Assembly (NCBI GenBank): GCA_003213235.1
Contig: QCNJ01000003.1
Location: 54,434 to 118,433, forward strand
Origin: Prochlorococcus sp. AG-424-P18
GTDB taxonomy: Bacteria; Cyanobacteriota; Cyanobacteriia; PCC-6307; Cyanobiaceae
DNA length: 64,000 nucleotides
Direction: 5' to 3'
Part shown: positions 7,626 to 17,123 of the stretch, in pieces
Numbering within the stretch: position 1 is the first letter of the stretch
Layout: every line of letters starts with the position of its first letter
Made by a program: the position numbers and the translations under genes
The notes under the pieces: model-generated
Database searches by the model: none
What the model was told of the DNA's origin: nothing
The model's input: the letters and a program-made list of their open reading frames with translations, nothing else

Positions 7626-8597
7626 TTAAGTAATTGGTATTAATATAGATTCTTCTTTTAGGGTGAGGCGCCTGTGCTTCATAAGAGATTCTAAAAACTT
7701 TTCATGTTGTAAGATTGATTGTTCCAGTGCTGTTAAATCGCAATTAAAATCTCTATAAATTTTACAAATTACTTCTGGAACAATATCAGATAAATTGTCA
7801 ACTTTCCCAGACAAGTAATTCCCATCTGATAAATATGCCTTTCCTTTTTGTTCATCAATATTTATAAAACTTTTTAAGGTATTAATTTCTATAGAATGAG
7901 TAGAAAGCTCTCCTGGGGAACAAACTAATTCTAAAGTACTATTTTTTATAAAATTTATTTTCATTATTCCATATACCTCTTCAAAACCCTTTCTTTTACT
8001 TTTAGACCAGTTATTTAATCCCGAAATATCAATATCTTTAATTACATCATCTGTCCACCATGAGACAAGATCTATAAAGTGCAATGCATTGCAAGCTAAG
8101 CCCCATTCAATACCTTGAATTTTTACTTTTATAGGATTTTTAGTATTAATATTATTCAAAAAAGTTTTCTTAATTTCCCTATGCCATTTCATTATCCTCC
8201 TTGGGTGATTGACCCAAACTTTTTTATTATTTATAAACATTCTTTCCATTTTTCTTAATTCATCAAGAGATTGAACAATAACTTTTTCAATAATCCAAGA
8301 TCTTATTTCAAACTTTTGTTTGATATTCCGGATAATTTCAACTCTGTTTTTTGCAGTTGTTGATATTATCGCTATATCGAATGTCCCCTCTATATCCTCA
8401 ACTGAATCGTTAAAACTTACACTCAAAAAACCTTGGTTTTCTAAACTTAAAAAAAATTTTTTAGCTAATAATAATGAGTCCTTGGAAATATCTAAGATTT
8501 GAACTTTAGTTTCAAATTTTAGTTTTGCTAAACCTTCTAAATATCTACGACCTATGTTGCCAGAACCAACTAAAAGTATGCTTAGTTGTTTATTCAT
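7626..8597 (-). CDS. Gfo/Idh/MocA-family sugar oxidoreductase
   Basis: The 323-aa protein opens with a Rossmann nucleotide-binding loop, ILLVGSGNIGRRYLEG, followed by an acidic residue ending strand 2 (ILDIS) for NAD(H). IIEKVIVQS matches the EKP-type catalytic region and NALHFIDLVSWW the conserved HxxD region of the C-terminal domain. Family members oxidise, reduce or dehydrate sugar rings, often in nucleotide-sugar pathways. It shares the minus strand with the sialyltransferase-like gene upstream, 103 bases away. A second, divergent family member lies at 19001. Substrate unknown. Confidence 0.82.
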   Translation of the reverse strand: MNKQLSILLVGSGNIGRRYLEGLAKLKFETKVQILDISKDSLLLAKKFFLSLENQGFLSVSFNDSVEDIEGTFDIAIISTTAKNRVEIIRNIKQKFEIRSWIIEKVIVQSLDELRKMERMFINNKKVWVNHPRRIMKWHREIKKTFLNNINTKNPIKVKIQGIEWGLACNALHFIDLVSWWTDDVIKDIDISGLNNWSKSKRKGFEEVYGIMKINFIKNSTLELVCSPGELSTHSIEINTLKSFINIDEQKGKAYLSDGNYLSGKVDNLSDIVPEVICKIYRDFNCDLTALEQSILQHEKFLESLMKHRRLTLKEESILIPIT

Positions 8598-8700
8598 TTC
8601 TCTTTAATTGGAATAAAACTAGGGTAACCTAAAACTCTATAAAAATAAATTTTTTTATAAGTTTTAAATATATATATAAGCTTTGAAATTTACAGATAGA

Positions 8701-9873
8701 TTAAATAATTTTGAAAAGATTATTCTTCTCTAAATCTATCCCTAATTCCTTATAAAGTTTATTTGGTTTTCTCCAAATATATTTCATATTTTTGTTATAA
8801 AAATAATCTCCAAGATATTTTTTTTCTGAATCTAGTTGAGATGTTAAAATTGCCGCAGAAGGATAACCTGAAAGAAGAAAATCTGGATTCAAAAATTTCT
8901 CGATAATTTCATAAGGTAATTCATAACAAATGAAAGGATCAAGAAAATCACAAGTAAAACAAATATTATCAAATTTATCCTTTAGCTTTAAAAGAAATTC
9001 CTCCATAAAAGGAGAAATCTCGAATCTTTTATTTTGAATAGATATTAAGTCACTAGGATGCGGAATTACAAAAATTGAAATTGGTTTTTTTATAAGCTTA
9101 ACCAAATTATTTATAGAACTAAGATTATGTTCCATAAATTCATCGTAAAAAGGTTCAACATTTTCAATACTTAATTCAAATGGTCTTATACTTATTGGTA
9201 AAAAAGCGATCAAGCAACTATCATTACCAAATTTATTTAAATTTATAAATTCCTTTTCGTAATAAAGTTTTAAAGTTTCAGAATAAACCTTTTTTATAAG
9301 AGTATTATTAAAATTTATAGTTAAATAATTTTTATTCGAAAAAGAATTTTTATAATTAAGATTTAATGAAATTTTTTTACCAATATTTCTTAAAAAAACA
9401 GATTGACCATTAAGAAAATAATCTATAAAACTTATAATTTTTCTAACTAAAGATTTAACTCTTAAAATTGTACTTACTCTATTTGATGCAGCAATTAAAT
9501 ACTCATTTATTCCATGACTAATTGTCATTGCTTTTAACCATGGTGGGTATATCTTCCTTAATTGTGATGAAGATCTAAATACTGGGATTGCATCAGATGG
9601 AATATCATTAAATTCTTTATTAAAAAAATCCTTTCTTGATTTAGTAGTTATTGTTTTTAAAGAGTCAAAATCATCTCTGTACCCCAGGAAAATAACATTC
9701 TCTAATTGATCAATGAGTTTTCTCCTGAATAAAAAACTTTTTTCACTTAAGATATTATTTTTATCTTTAATAAGATAAACATAATGTTTAACATTTTTAT
9801 TTTCAATAGCATAAGAAATAAAATATATCATCGTTGTAGGACTTTCTACAAACCAGACGGTAGGACTTTTCAT
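8701..9873 (-). CDS. Sialyltransferase-like (GT52/polysialyltransferase type) glycosyltransferase
   Basis: This 390-aa protein is a GT-B-like candidate. Its start, PTVWFVESPTTMIYFISYA, resembles the N-terminus of bacterial polysialyl- and GT52 transferases, and it has an ISHGINEY block, an IPHPSD segment like the HP motif used by sialyltransferases for CMP binding, and SGYPSAAILTSQL near the C-terminus like their Ser-rich motif. The family transfers sialic-type sugars from CMP donors. That would fit the nonulosonic acid genes in the same window, but the match is by motif feel and could be another GT-B clade. There are no membrane segments, so it is probably cytoplasmic or peripheral. Confidence 0.5.
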   Translation of the reverse strand: MKSPTVWFVESPTTMIYFISYAIENKNVKHYVYLIKDKNNILSEKSFLFRRKLIDQLENVIFLGYRDDFDSLKTITTKSRKDFFNKEFNDIPSDAIPVFRSSSQLRKIYPPWLKAMTISHGINEYLIAASNRVSTILRVKSLVRKIISFIDYFLNGQSVFLRNIGKKISLNLNYKNSFSNKNYLTINFNNTLIKKVYSETLKLYYEKEFINLNKFGNDSCLIAFLPISIRPFELSIENVEPFYDEFMEHNLSSINNLVKLIKKPISIFVIPHPSDLISIQNKRFEISPFMEEFLLKLKDKFDNICFTCDFLDPFICYELPYEIIEKFLNPDFLLSGYPSAAILTSQLDSEKKYLGDYFYNKNMKYIWRKPNKLYKELGIDLEKNNLFKII

Positions 9874-10105
9874 GAATTATTAAGAATGCAATTTCTACGA
9901 ATACAAATTTATTTTTAAAGAATTAAACAATCTTTTACCTAAACATACTATAACTTATAGAGTTTAAAAAAATTTTTTTTCCTAAACTTAACAATTTTTT
10001 AAATCGATTTCAAAATTTTAGTATTTTTTTAAAAGTAAAATTTAAATTCAATTTAATATAAAAATTAAAGTTTTTAGATTACAAAGTTAATATGGATTAA
10101 ATTTT

Positions 10106-10696
10106 TTAAATTATATTTGTTTTTACTCTATCACCTGATCCACTACCTATAAATGTAAGAAAGATATAGTAAAAGTAATAGAAAATATTAAAATTTTTCA
10201 TCATTTTTAATTCGGTCTTAGCCAATTTATAGGGATCAGACATATCTATTTTTTTTATTTGCGCAAGTCCTGTTATTCCTGGCTTTGTTTTATAAAGTCC
10301 ATAATTATCTCTAGCAATTATTAATTCTTTTTGTGAAATCAAACAAGGCCTTGGACCAACCATTGTCATATCACCTTTTAATACATTCCATAATTGAGGT
10401 ATTTCATCAAGTTTAGTCTTTCTTAATAGTCTTCCAAAATTTGTAATTTTACTTGGATTTACTAAATGCGTTGCGCAATTATTTGTATCTATTTTCATAG
10501 TCCTAAATTTTATTAAAATAAAATTTTTTTTATTTTTCCCTAACCTCTCTTGAAAAAATAATGGTGATTTATTTTCAAAATAAATGATTATGTAAATGAA
10601 AATAAAAATAGTGGATAAGAAAATTATTCCGCAGAGTGACAATACTACATCTAATAGTCTTATTTGTAGAGATTGCAAATATGATTTTGAAATCAT
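10106..10696 (-). CDS. PglC-type minimal polyprenyl-phosphate sugar-1-phosphate transferase
   Basis: At 196 aa this is the small monotopic class: one membrane segment (residues 14-36), then FFQERLGKNKKNFILIKFRTMK, LRKTKLDEIPQLWNVLKGDM with the catalytic DE pair, MVGPRPCL, and YKTKPGITGLAQIK. These motifs define the bacterial sugar transferase family that loads the first sugar phosphate onto undecaprenyl phosphate. It differs from the second initiating enzyme at 52120, which has extra N-terminal membrane segments. With the GT4 pair and epimerase at 14005-17123 and the ABC flippase at 11094 it could make a separate, short, PglK-style glycan. The sugar is probably an N-acetylated UDP-sugar, which is inference. 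Confidence 0.88.
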   Translation of the reverse strand: MISKSYLQSLQIRLLDVVLSLCGIIFLSTIFIFIYIIIYFENKSPLFFQERLGKNKKNFILIKFRTMKIDTNNCATHLVNPSKITNFGRLLRKTKLDEIPQLWNVLKGDMTMVGPRPCLISQKELIIARDNYGLYKTKPGITGLAQIKKIDMSDPYKLAKTELKMMKNFNIFYYFYYIFLTFIGSGSGDRVKTNII

Positions 10697-11093
10697 TTAA
10701 CTAAAAATTTATTAATTAAAAAATCTGAAGATTTTTTTTAAATATCTTATAAGATTTTATCATTGCAATGAAATTCTTTTTTTGAACTTAATGTAAATTT
10801 CAAAAACTAGTTTAACTTTAATCTAAAAAAACTTTGCTTTTTTTAGAATAGTAAAATTTGATTAAAATCTTATAACCATATCTTTAAGCTTGTAATTTAA
10901 GAACTCTTGTTCAAAAAAAATAAATATTTTCACTTAAAAAATTAATAAAAAAATATTAAAACTAATTTTAGATAATTACATTAAGATTTTTAACGTCGAC
11001 ATCAATATTTAAGTTATAAAAACTTAAGATATATTTAATTATAATCTTCTAATTTTAAATAAAAATATAACCTAATTATATAATAATTTATCA
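10697..11093. other. Intergenic region with a perfect AT hairpin
   Basis: Nearly 400 bases separate the divergent PglC-type and ABC transporter genes, so promoters for both probably lie here. A perfect stem, CTAAAAAA and TTTTTTAG around a 7-base loop, sits at 10823-10846; it is too AT-rich to be called a terminator with confidence. Beyond that I see only AT-rich DNA with several TATAAT-like words and no open frame worth reporting. Confidence 0.4.
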
Positions 11094-12854
11094 ATGAGTA
11101 TTACTAGTATTGCAAGAGATTTATGGTTATTAATTAGCAGTAAAAGAAAGTTACTAATAATTTTATTATTTCTTGTAATGTTACTTAGTGGCATATCTGA
11201 AACAACTATATTGATCTCTGCAATTCCTTATTTAACTGCCATAAGCCAGCCAGATGAAGTTTGGGAAAACCCGATTATTAAAAAATTTACTTCCTTTGTA
11301 GATCTTAACTCTAATTCAGAATTGATAATCTACCTAAGTATTATTTTTGCATTGATAGTAATATTTGCATATTCTATTCAGTTATTTAATCTTTGGCTTA
11401 ATCGAAGAATTGCCGCAATAATTGGGAGTGAATTAAGTATAAAAGTTCTAAAAAAGATTTTATCTCAACCTTATGAAGTGCATCTAAAAGAAAATAGTAG
11501 TTCAGTAATAGCATCTATAAGTAAATATATTGATGATACAGTTTCTATGATTAGGATGTTATTAGAGATTTTAACTCAGACAATCATAACCTTATTTTTA
11601 GTCATCACATTAATTTATATTGATGGATTAGTTGCAATTTCTGCAGGTTTAATTTTCGGTTGGTCATATTATTTTTTATCATTCAAAACTAAAAATAAAC
11701 TCCTAAAAAATAGCCAATCTATTGCAAATGCAAAATCTCTGCAAATTAAGACTCTTCAAGAAAGTTTAGGTGGAATAAGAGAAGTAATTATAAATGGCTC
11801 GCAGAATTTTCATCTCGAAAAATTTAAAGTTGTAGATTATCCAATGAGATTTAAACAAGCACAGAATTCTTTTATTGCTGCTGCACCAAGATACATAATT
11901 GAGGCGGTTGGGTACATTATGATCTGCATATTATGTTTAGCTATAACAAAAAAAGGAATACCTCAAAATCAATTAATAACAACTTTAGGAATACTTGCTC
12001 TTGCTTCTCAAAGGTTACTCCCATCTTTACAAAAAGTTTATGCTCTTTGGGCGCAGATTAAAGCTATCAGTATAGAAGTAGGAAAAATAATAGAGATTAT
12101 GAATAAAAAAGTAAAAATTGCTAAATTTAAAGCTCATAATGAAATTATCAAATTTGATAAGGAAATTATTTTTAAAAATATAAATTTTCGTTATGAAAAA
12201 AATAATAATTATATTCTTAAGAATATAAATTTAAAAATTAATTCAGGTGAAAAGATTGGAATTATTGGAGAAACTGGCAGTGGTAAAAGTACTTTTCTTG
12301 ACATAATTTGTGGTCTTCTAATCCCTACTAGCGGAGACATTATAATCGATGGTAAAAAAGAAATTTTTAAAAATAAGAATAGTGAAATTTTAAATCCTTG
12401 GAGAAAATTAATTTCATATGTACCTCAATATATATTTCTTACAGATTCATCATTTGCGGAAAATATAGCTTTGGCAGAAAAAAAGAATGAAATAAATATT
12501 GAAAAAATGATTATTGCCTCAAAACAAGCTAAAATTCATAATTTTATTAACGGGACAAATAAGGGTTATTTTACAAATATTGGAGAAAGAGGAGTAAAGA
12601 TTAGTGGGGGGCAAAGGCAAAGAATAGGTATAGCAAGGGCACTTTATAAGACTTGTAAGTTACTTATTCTTGATGAAGCTACAAGCGCATTAGATCAAAA
12701 AACTGAATTAGAAGTAATGAATGCAATAAATAATTTAAATACTAATTTGACTTTAATAATTGTCTCGCATAGATTAGATTCTCTTAAAAGTTGCGATAGA
12801 GTATTTGAACTAAAAGAAAAAAATTTAAAGGAAGTGAATTTGTCAGATTTATAA
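11094..12854 (+). CDS. ABC-type lipid-linked glycan flippase/exporter (MsbA/PglK type)
   Basis: A 586-aa half-transporter with an N-terminal six-helix membrane domain (about residues 20-325) fused to an ATPase: Walker A GETGSGKST (392-400), Q-loop VPQYIF, signature ISGGQRQ (503-509), Walker B LLILDEAT (523-530) and H-loop VSHR. It is expected to work as a homodimer in the inner membrane, flipping a lipid-linked oligosaccharide or lipid. The divergent PglC-type initiating enzyme next door suggests a PglK-like role for a short glycan. An MsbA-like lipid function or peptide export cannot be excluded. It stands alone on its strand, with 235 bases to the next gene. Confidence 0.88.
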   Translation: MSITSIARDLWLLISSKRKLLIILLFLVMLLSGISETTILISAIPYLTAISQPDEVWENPIIKKFTSFVDLNSNSELIIYLSIIFALIVIFAYSIQLFNLWLNRRIAAIIGSELSIKVLKKILSQPYEVHLKENSSSVIASISKYIDDTVSMIRMLLEILTQTIITLFLVITLIYIDGLVAISAGLIFGWSYYFLSFKTKNKLLKNSQSIANAKSLQIKTLQESLGGIREVIINGSQNFHLEKFKVVDYPMRFKQAQNSFIAAAPRYIIEAVGYIMICILCLAITKKGIPQNQLITTLGILALASQRLLPSLQKVYALWAQIKAISIEVGKIIEIMNKKVKIAKFKAHNEIIKFDKEIIFKNINFRYEKNNNYILKNINLKINSGEKIGIIGETGSGKSTFLDIICGLLIPTSGDIIIDGKKEIFKNKNSEILNPWRKLISYVPQYIFLTDSSFAENIALAEKKNEINIEKMIIASKQAKIHNFINGTNKGYFTNIGERGVKISGGQRQRIGIARALYKTCKLLILDEATSALDQKTELEVMNAINNLNTNLTLIIVSHRLDSLKSCDRVFELKEKNLKEVNLSDL

Positions 12855-13089
12855 AAAATAGTAATTATTTATTTAATTAATATTTTTTTATTTTCAATAC
12901 ATTTCTAAATGAGTTATTATTCCAAATTTATTTCACTTTTATTTATTGCGTTTTCGTAAATATTCTTTTACAAAATAAATTCTGCATTAAACATCTTCAA
13001 AATACATTACAGAAAATAAATTATTCATATTTTTGCAACTTCCAAGCTAAAGATTTACTTAATATGACTAGATAAAGATAAGAGTTGAG

Positions 13090-13857
13090 ATGAAAGTTGA
13101 TAATACAAAAAAATTTTTTGATTCTGTAGCTTTTAATTATTCTCAAAGATATAAATCATGCGATCATCGAAGCATATTTTTTAAAAATAGATTAAATTTT
13201 GCATTTGGAAATGAAGATTTTAAAAATAAAACTATATTAGATATTGGCGCGGGTAGTGGGATAATTTACCATAAATTAAAAAATGTTCTTTCTAAGTATA
13301 CAGGATGTGATATCTCTGAGAAGATTATGAAAGAAGGTGGTATTCCAAAAAATTTATATAGAGTAATTAAAGATAACTTAGATGATTTAGTAAAGGACGA
13401 AAAATATGACTACATATTTATGTTAGGAGTTACAACTTATCTATCAACTGATCAATTTGATAAATATATTAATCAAATTAAACTTTGTTCAAAAAAAGGG
13501 ACTAAAGTTATTATTTCATATAGTTTAAAAAATTATATTCATATTTTATGGAGATCATTAATAACAAAATTAACTCATACAATTCTAAAACCTTTTTTGA
13601 ATAAGAAGAAATTGCTAGTTAATAGTGGGATAAAAATGAGTTTTTATAATCCCAAAGATTGTTTTTCTATTTCAAAAAATCTTGAAGTGTACGATTCTAA
13701 TTATCAAAATATATTTTTACCTCCTTTCGATAGGATTTTCCCTTATAAAATTTTATTTTTGATAGATAAATTTGTAAATAAATTACTTGGACAGAAATTA
13801 ATGAAATTTTTATCTAGTGATCTATCTGTAAAATATTTCTATAAAGAAGACATATAA
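13090..13857 (+). CDS. Class I SAM-dependent methyltransferase
   Basis: The 255-aa protein has NKTILDIGAGSGIIYHKL as motif I for SAM binding, YTGCDISEKIM for the acidic residue that holds the ribose, and DYIFMLGVTTYL as motif IV, followed by KKGTKVIISYS. This is the Methyltransf_11/25-like fold, which methylates small molecules or sugars. A purine-rich GAGTTGAG precedes the ATG. The C-terminal half has hydrophobic stretches rich in Lys and Phe that could touch the membrane. It ends 32 bases before the out-of-frame tail of the convergent epimerase gene. Target unknown. Confidence 0.82.
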   Translation: MKVDNTKKFFDSVAFNYSQRYKSCDHRSIFFKNRLNFAFGNEDFKNKTILDIGAGSGIIYHKLKNVLSKYTGCDISEKIMKEGGIPKNLYRVIKDNLDDLVKDEKYDYIFMLGVTTYLSTDQFDKYINQIKLCSKKGTKVIISYSLKNYIHILWRSLITKLTHTILKPFLNKKKLLVNSGIKMSFYNPKDCFSISKNLEVYDSNYQNIFLPPFDRIFPYKILFLIDKFVNKLLGQKLMKFLSSDLSVKYFYKEDI

Positions 13858-13889
13858 TACATTTTTGCTAATTATTTATAGGATTAAAT

Positions 13890-14038
13890 TTAATTATTTT
13901 TTCTATTAAACCAATCAATAGTTTTTATTATTCCTTCTTCTGTTGAGAAAGGTGGTTTAGAGTTCATAAATAGGTAAGAGTCTTTTGGATCAATATGAAA
14001 AGAATCAATTAAACTTGATAAGGCTTTCTTTTTTTTTA
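13890..14038 (-). pseudogene. Out-of-frame C-terminal tail of the epimerase gene
   Basis: Past a run of nine A (minus strand; forward T-run 14029-14037), a second frame stays open to a TAA at 13890-13892. It encodes KKALSSLIDSFHIDP, then a tail with KPPFSTEEGIIKTIDWF. That tail is what UDP-sugar epimerases of the WbpV/QnlA-like family have at the C-terminus, while the frame of the upstream ORF stops at 14005. Removing one A from the run would join both parts into a protein of about 315 aa, the usual family length. This can be a true mutation, phase variation, transcript slippage or a read error. Confidence 0.8.
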
Positions 14039-14823
14039 AAATACTGCAAAATATTCGCATTAAATATATTGGAAAAAAAAAATAATATTGTTTTTTTTCT
14101 AAGTTTTTCAGACAATAACATAATTAAATCTGGAGTGGATATAGGATTTAAGTCTGAGATTAAAAAAGTTTTACCTTTAGCATCTGATTTAAAAATGCAC
14201 ATATAAATGAAATATGTAAGGTTGCCTACATAAAGAATTGATCTTAAGTTTTTTATATTTTTGAAAGGTAATGGTATTCCTTTATTTATTAGATTTATTA
14301 AGCTTAAAAAATTACCTTTTACAAATTCTCCGTAGACAAGTGTTGGTCGAATTATGACTAGTTCAATATTATTTTTATTTGAAATTAACTTAAGTAAATT
14401 TTCTGCTTTATATTTTGATAAAGAATAGAGATCTTTAGGATTAGGTATTGATTCATTATTAAATTTAAGATTTTTTGGAGTCAAATCACCATTCACTTTC
14501 GCAGAGCTAATAAAAATAATTCTTTTAACGCCTATTTTTGCTGCTTGCTTAATCATATTTTTAGTAGCTTTAATATTTACTTCGTTAAGCTTTGCTATGT
14601 TTGAACTATTTTGATTATCAATACTTGTAATTGAAGCACAATGAATTAATACTTCTATGTTATTAAGGGCTTCATACCAATTTGTTTTTCTCGAAATATT
14701 TCCAATAGCAAAAGTATTATTATTTCCTTCTCTAGTTATCCTTCTAGCCTTAATACCTTTTTTAAATAAATATTGGGCTAGATGTTTCCCAATAAAACCA
14801 TCAGCACCTGTAATAGCAATCAT
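14005..14823 (-). CDS. NAD-dependent sugar epimerase/dehydratase, C-terminus frameshifted
   Basis: An extended SDR enzyme: TGADGFIGKHL is the NAD-binding TGxxGxxG loop, FISSAKVNG precedes the catalytic Ser, and YSLSK is the catalytic YxxxK. The frame as it stands gives 272 aa and stops right after KKKES, coded by a homopolymer A-run; the missing ~44 residues are open in another frame (separate entry). The family (UDP-GlcNAc/UDP-glucose 4-epimerase or 4-reductase) supplies a sugar for lipid-linked glycans. It sits 9 bases downstream of a GT4 gene and with it forms a three-gene minus-strand operon. Whether active protein is made depends on slippage or on the run length being correct. Confidence 0.82.
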   Translation of the reverse strand: MIAITGADGFIGKHLAQYLFKKGIKARRITREGNNNTFAIGNISRKTNWYEALNNIEVLIHCASITSIDNQNSSNIAKLNEVNIKATKNMIKQAAKIGVKRIIFISSAKVNGDLTPKNLKFNNESIPNPKDLYSLSKYKAENLLKLISNKNNIELVIIRPTLVYGEFVKGNFLSLINLINKGIPLPFKNIKNLRSILYVGNLTYFIYMCIFKSDAKGKTFLISDLNPISTPDLIMLLSEKLRKKTILFFFSNIFNANILQYFKKKESLIKFN

Positions 14824-14832
14824 AATATTAAT

Positions 14833-15954
14833 TTATTCACTCAAATTAGAATAAATTTTTAAATGTTGATGAACTACTAAATTTATATCAAAATTTTCTT
14901 CAGCAAATATACGTCCCTTCTCTCCCATTTTTTCCATCAAACTTTGATTATTTAAGAGCTTATTTAGAGCAATAGTTAGTGCTTCTTTGTCTCTTTTGGG
15001 AATAAGAACACCAGTAATTCCATCTATAATTGCATCTCTACATCCAGGGTGATTAGTTGTAATTATAGGCTTGGCTGATGCTGCTGCTTCTGCCAAAATA
15101 AGGGGCAATCCTTCTCCGTAATATGAAGGTAAACAAACCACTGAAGCACTACTAATAATTGAAGCCATTTCTTCAGAGTAACCTACATATTCAATATGAT
15201 TCTTATTAATTGATTTATAGAACTCATCTTCATTAATACAGTCCTTATTTTCAAAGTCAAGTTTACCTGCGACTAAAAATTTAGCTTTATAGTTTAGGCA
15301 CTCTGCGGCATAAAGGAATTCTCTTAAACCTTTACTTTTTAAGAGTCTTCCTGCAAACAAAACAACATGTTTATCCTTTTTTATTGATGTCTTTTTGTAT
15401 TTTGATAAATCTACTCCGGAACCTTTAATTAATACAGCCTTTTTATGATTAAGTGAAGTGTTATTGATAATTGTTTGTTGATCAATTTTATTTTGAAAAA
15501 TAACAGACAATTTTTTTCTTTTTAGAGCAAATCTATAAAGACTTAATACGATTTGTCTTCTTATGGTCGCATAAATCCCTTTACTAGAGAAAACATAACC
15601 AAGACCAGATACCGCTGCTATAACAGAAATAGAAGAATTAAATTTAGCAGCTATGCTTCCAAGTATTACTGGTTGAATAGTGACTAAATGTACTAAATTT
15701 GGCTTAATTCGATAATATAAAATAAGAATTGCCAAAAAAGAATTTAATAACAAAAAAGGGTTTGATCCAGATCTTTGAAACGTAATATGATGGACTTTTA
15801 AGCCTTTTCCCTTAAGTTTTTTTTCAAAATTAGTTATTGTTGTAGCGATGTGGACTTCATAACCATTCTCAATGGCAGCAAGCGCAATAGGTAATCTATG
15901 AGAAATAAAAAACCAATCTACATTAACTATAAATAAAAGTTTTAATTTTTTCAT
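14833..15954 (-). CDS. GT4-family glycosyltransferase
   Basis: The 373-aa GT-B enzyme begins KLLFIVNVDWFFISHRLPIA, the N-terminal domain start seen in WbuB/TuaC-like transferases acting on polyprenyl-linked sugars, and contains LFAGRLLKSKGL and GEGLPLILAEAAASAKPIITT, the donor-binding ExxxxxxxE motif. It would transfer a sugar from a nucleotide donor to a lipid-linked acceptor on the cytoplasmic face. It lies 2 bases downstream of another GT4 gene and 9 bases upstream of the epimerase, so the three are co-transcribed. Sugar specificity is not evident. Confidence 0.88.
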   Translation of the reverse strand: MKKLKLLFIVNVDWFFISHRLPIALAAIENGYEVHIATTITNFEKKLKGKGLKVHHITFQRSGSNPFLLLNSFLAILILYYRIKPNLVHLVTIQPVILGSIAAKFNSSISVIAAVSGLGYVFSSKGIYATIRRQIVLSLYRFALKRKKLSVIFQNKIDQQTIINNTSLNHKKAVLIKGSGVDLSKYKKTSIKKDKHVVLFAGRLLKSKGLREFLYAAECLNYKAKFLVAGKLDFENKDCINEDEFYKSINKNHIEYVGYSEEMASIISSASVVCLPSYYGEGLPLILAEAAASAKPIITTNHPGCRDAIIDGITGVLIPKRDKEALTIALNKLLNNQSLMEKMGEKGRIFAEENFDINLVVHQHLKIYSNLSE

Positions 15955-15956
15955 TA

Positions 15957-17123
15957 TTAGATATCTTCAAAATAAGAGGAATTGTTATTAAATAGTTTTT
16001 GATAGAACTCTTCGTATTTTTGATTTATTTTTTCAATAGAAAAGAAATTTTTGATTCTTTGCCTTGCTAAAAAACTTTGTTTTTTAATCTCTTGCTGATT
16101 CCAGTTTAAACACATTAAGACTTTATTTACTAAATCTTCTGAATTATTAACTTCAGAAATTAAATTATTGTCATTTATTATTTGTTTGCAATCTCCTACA
16201 TTTGTTGCAATACATGGAACACCGCATGACATCGCTTCGCCAATTGCATTGGGAAATCCCTCTCCATAAGAGGGGGATAAATATAGATCTAAGGCAGAAT
16301 TTAATTTATGAATATCCTTACGGTTTCCTAACAATCTAAATGATGATCTTAGATTAAATTTATCTATCCAATTTAGAAGAATAATATTATGATTATCAAT
16401 TCCACTTCCTGCCAGTACAAAATAAACATTCGGATATTTTGATTTTATTTCAGAAGCGATTTTTATAAATCCAAAATGGTTTTTCTGAATATCAAATCTC
16501 GCAAAGTATCCAATTAACTTTGAATTCTCTGATATATTAATTTCTTTTCTAAGGACTTTTCTGAATTTTTGATTTGGAGAAAATTTCTGGGTATCAAAAC
16601 CATTTGGGATAATTTTAAAAATATCTCTTTTATATCCAATATCACTAAATATATTTTTACATTCATGTGAATTGGAAATTATAAATTTGGGTATGAATTT
16701 TGATAATAAGCCATTGAAATGGATAATTAAAAATGTATGCACCTTATTTAACTTAAAGCCAATGTATGAACCTCTTATATTCCAAACTATTTTTTTAATA
16801 CCCATTGCAAAAGCAAATATGCCTCCAAGAAAATCTGCATGATATAACCACGTTTGAACAATATCAGGTTTGGCTTTTTTTATGTATCTATAAAGAGATA
16901 TTAGACCTGATAATGGTCTTAAAAAAGATATATCGCAATTATTAACCTCTATTCCGATTTTTTCAAAACTTTTATTAAGATGTCCTGCACTACTCAATGA
17001 AATTATATTTATCTTGAAAAGATTTTTATTCATTTTTTGCGTTAGTTTAAATAACATCATTTCAGCGCCACCAGTATTTAGCCCAGTAATTATATGAGTT
17101 AACCTAATTTTCTTAGATGACAT
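15957..17123 (-). CDS. GT4-family glycosyltransferase
   Basis: A 388-aa GT-B enzyme with the typical GT4 opening THIITGLNTGGAEMMLF (glycine-rich acceptor loop), GYFARFDIQKNH in the linker to the donor domain, and YGEGFPNAIGEAMSCGVP with the two donor-binding glutamates. It is the first gene of a minus-strand operon with a second GT4 gene and the frameshifted epimerase. The two enzymes probably add successive sugars to the product of the PglC-type enzyme at 10106. A roughly 250-base AT-rich gap upstream probably carries the promoter. Donor and acceptor are unknown. Confidence 0.88.
   Translation of the reverse strand: MSSKKIRLTHIITGLNTGGAEMMLFKLTQKMNKNLFKINIISLSSAGHLNKSFEKIGIEVNNCDISFLRPLSGLISLYRYIKKAKPDIVQTWLYHADFLGGIFAFAMGIKKIVWNIRGSYIGFKLNKVHTFLIIHFNGLLSKFIPKFIISNSHECKNIFSDIGYKRDIFKIIPNGFDTQKFSPNQKFRKVLRKEINISENSKLIGYFARFDIQKNHFGFIKIASEIKSKYPNVYFVLAGSGIDNHNIILLNWIDKFNLRSSFRLLGNRKDIHKLNSALDLYLSPSYGEGFPNAIGEAMSCGVPCIATNVGDCKQIINDNNLISEVNNSEDLVNKVLMCLNWNQQEIKKQSFLARQRIKNFFSIEKINQKYEEFYQKLFNNNSSYFEDI

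Noticed and set aside
10823..10846. Perfect hairpin as an intrinsic terminator
   Set aside because: The stem is nearly all A-T and lies far from either flanking gene's 3' end (both genes point away), so termination is not its likely role.
13985..14206. 73-codon plus-strand open frame
   Set aside because: It is the reverse of the epimerase gene and its frameshifted tail; the minus-strand reading shows clear family motifs.
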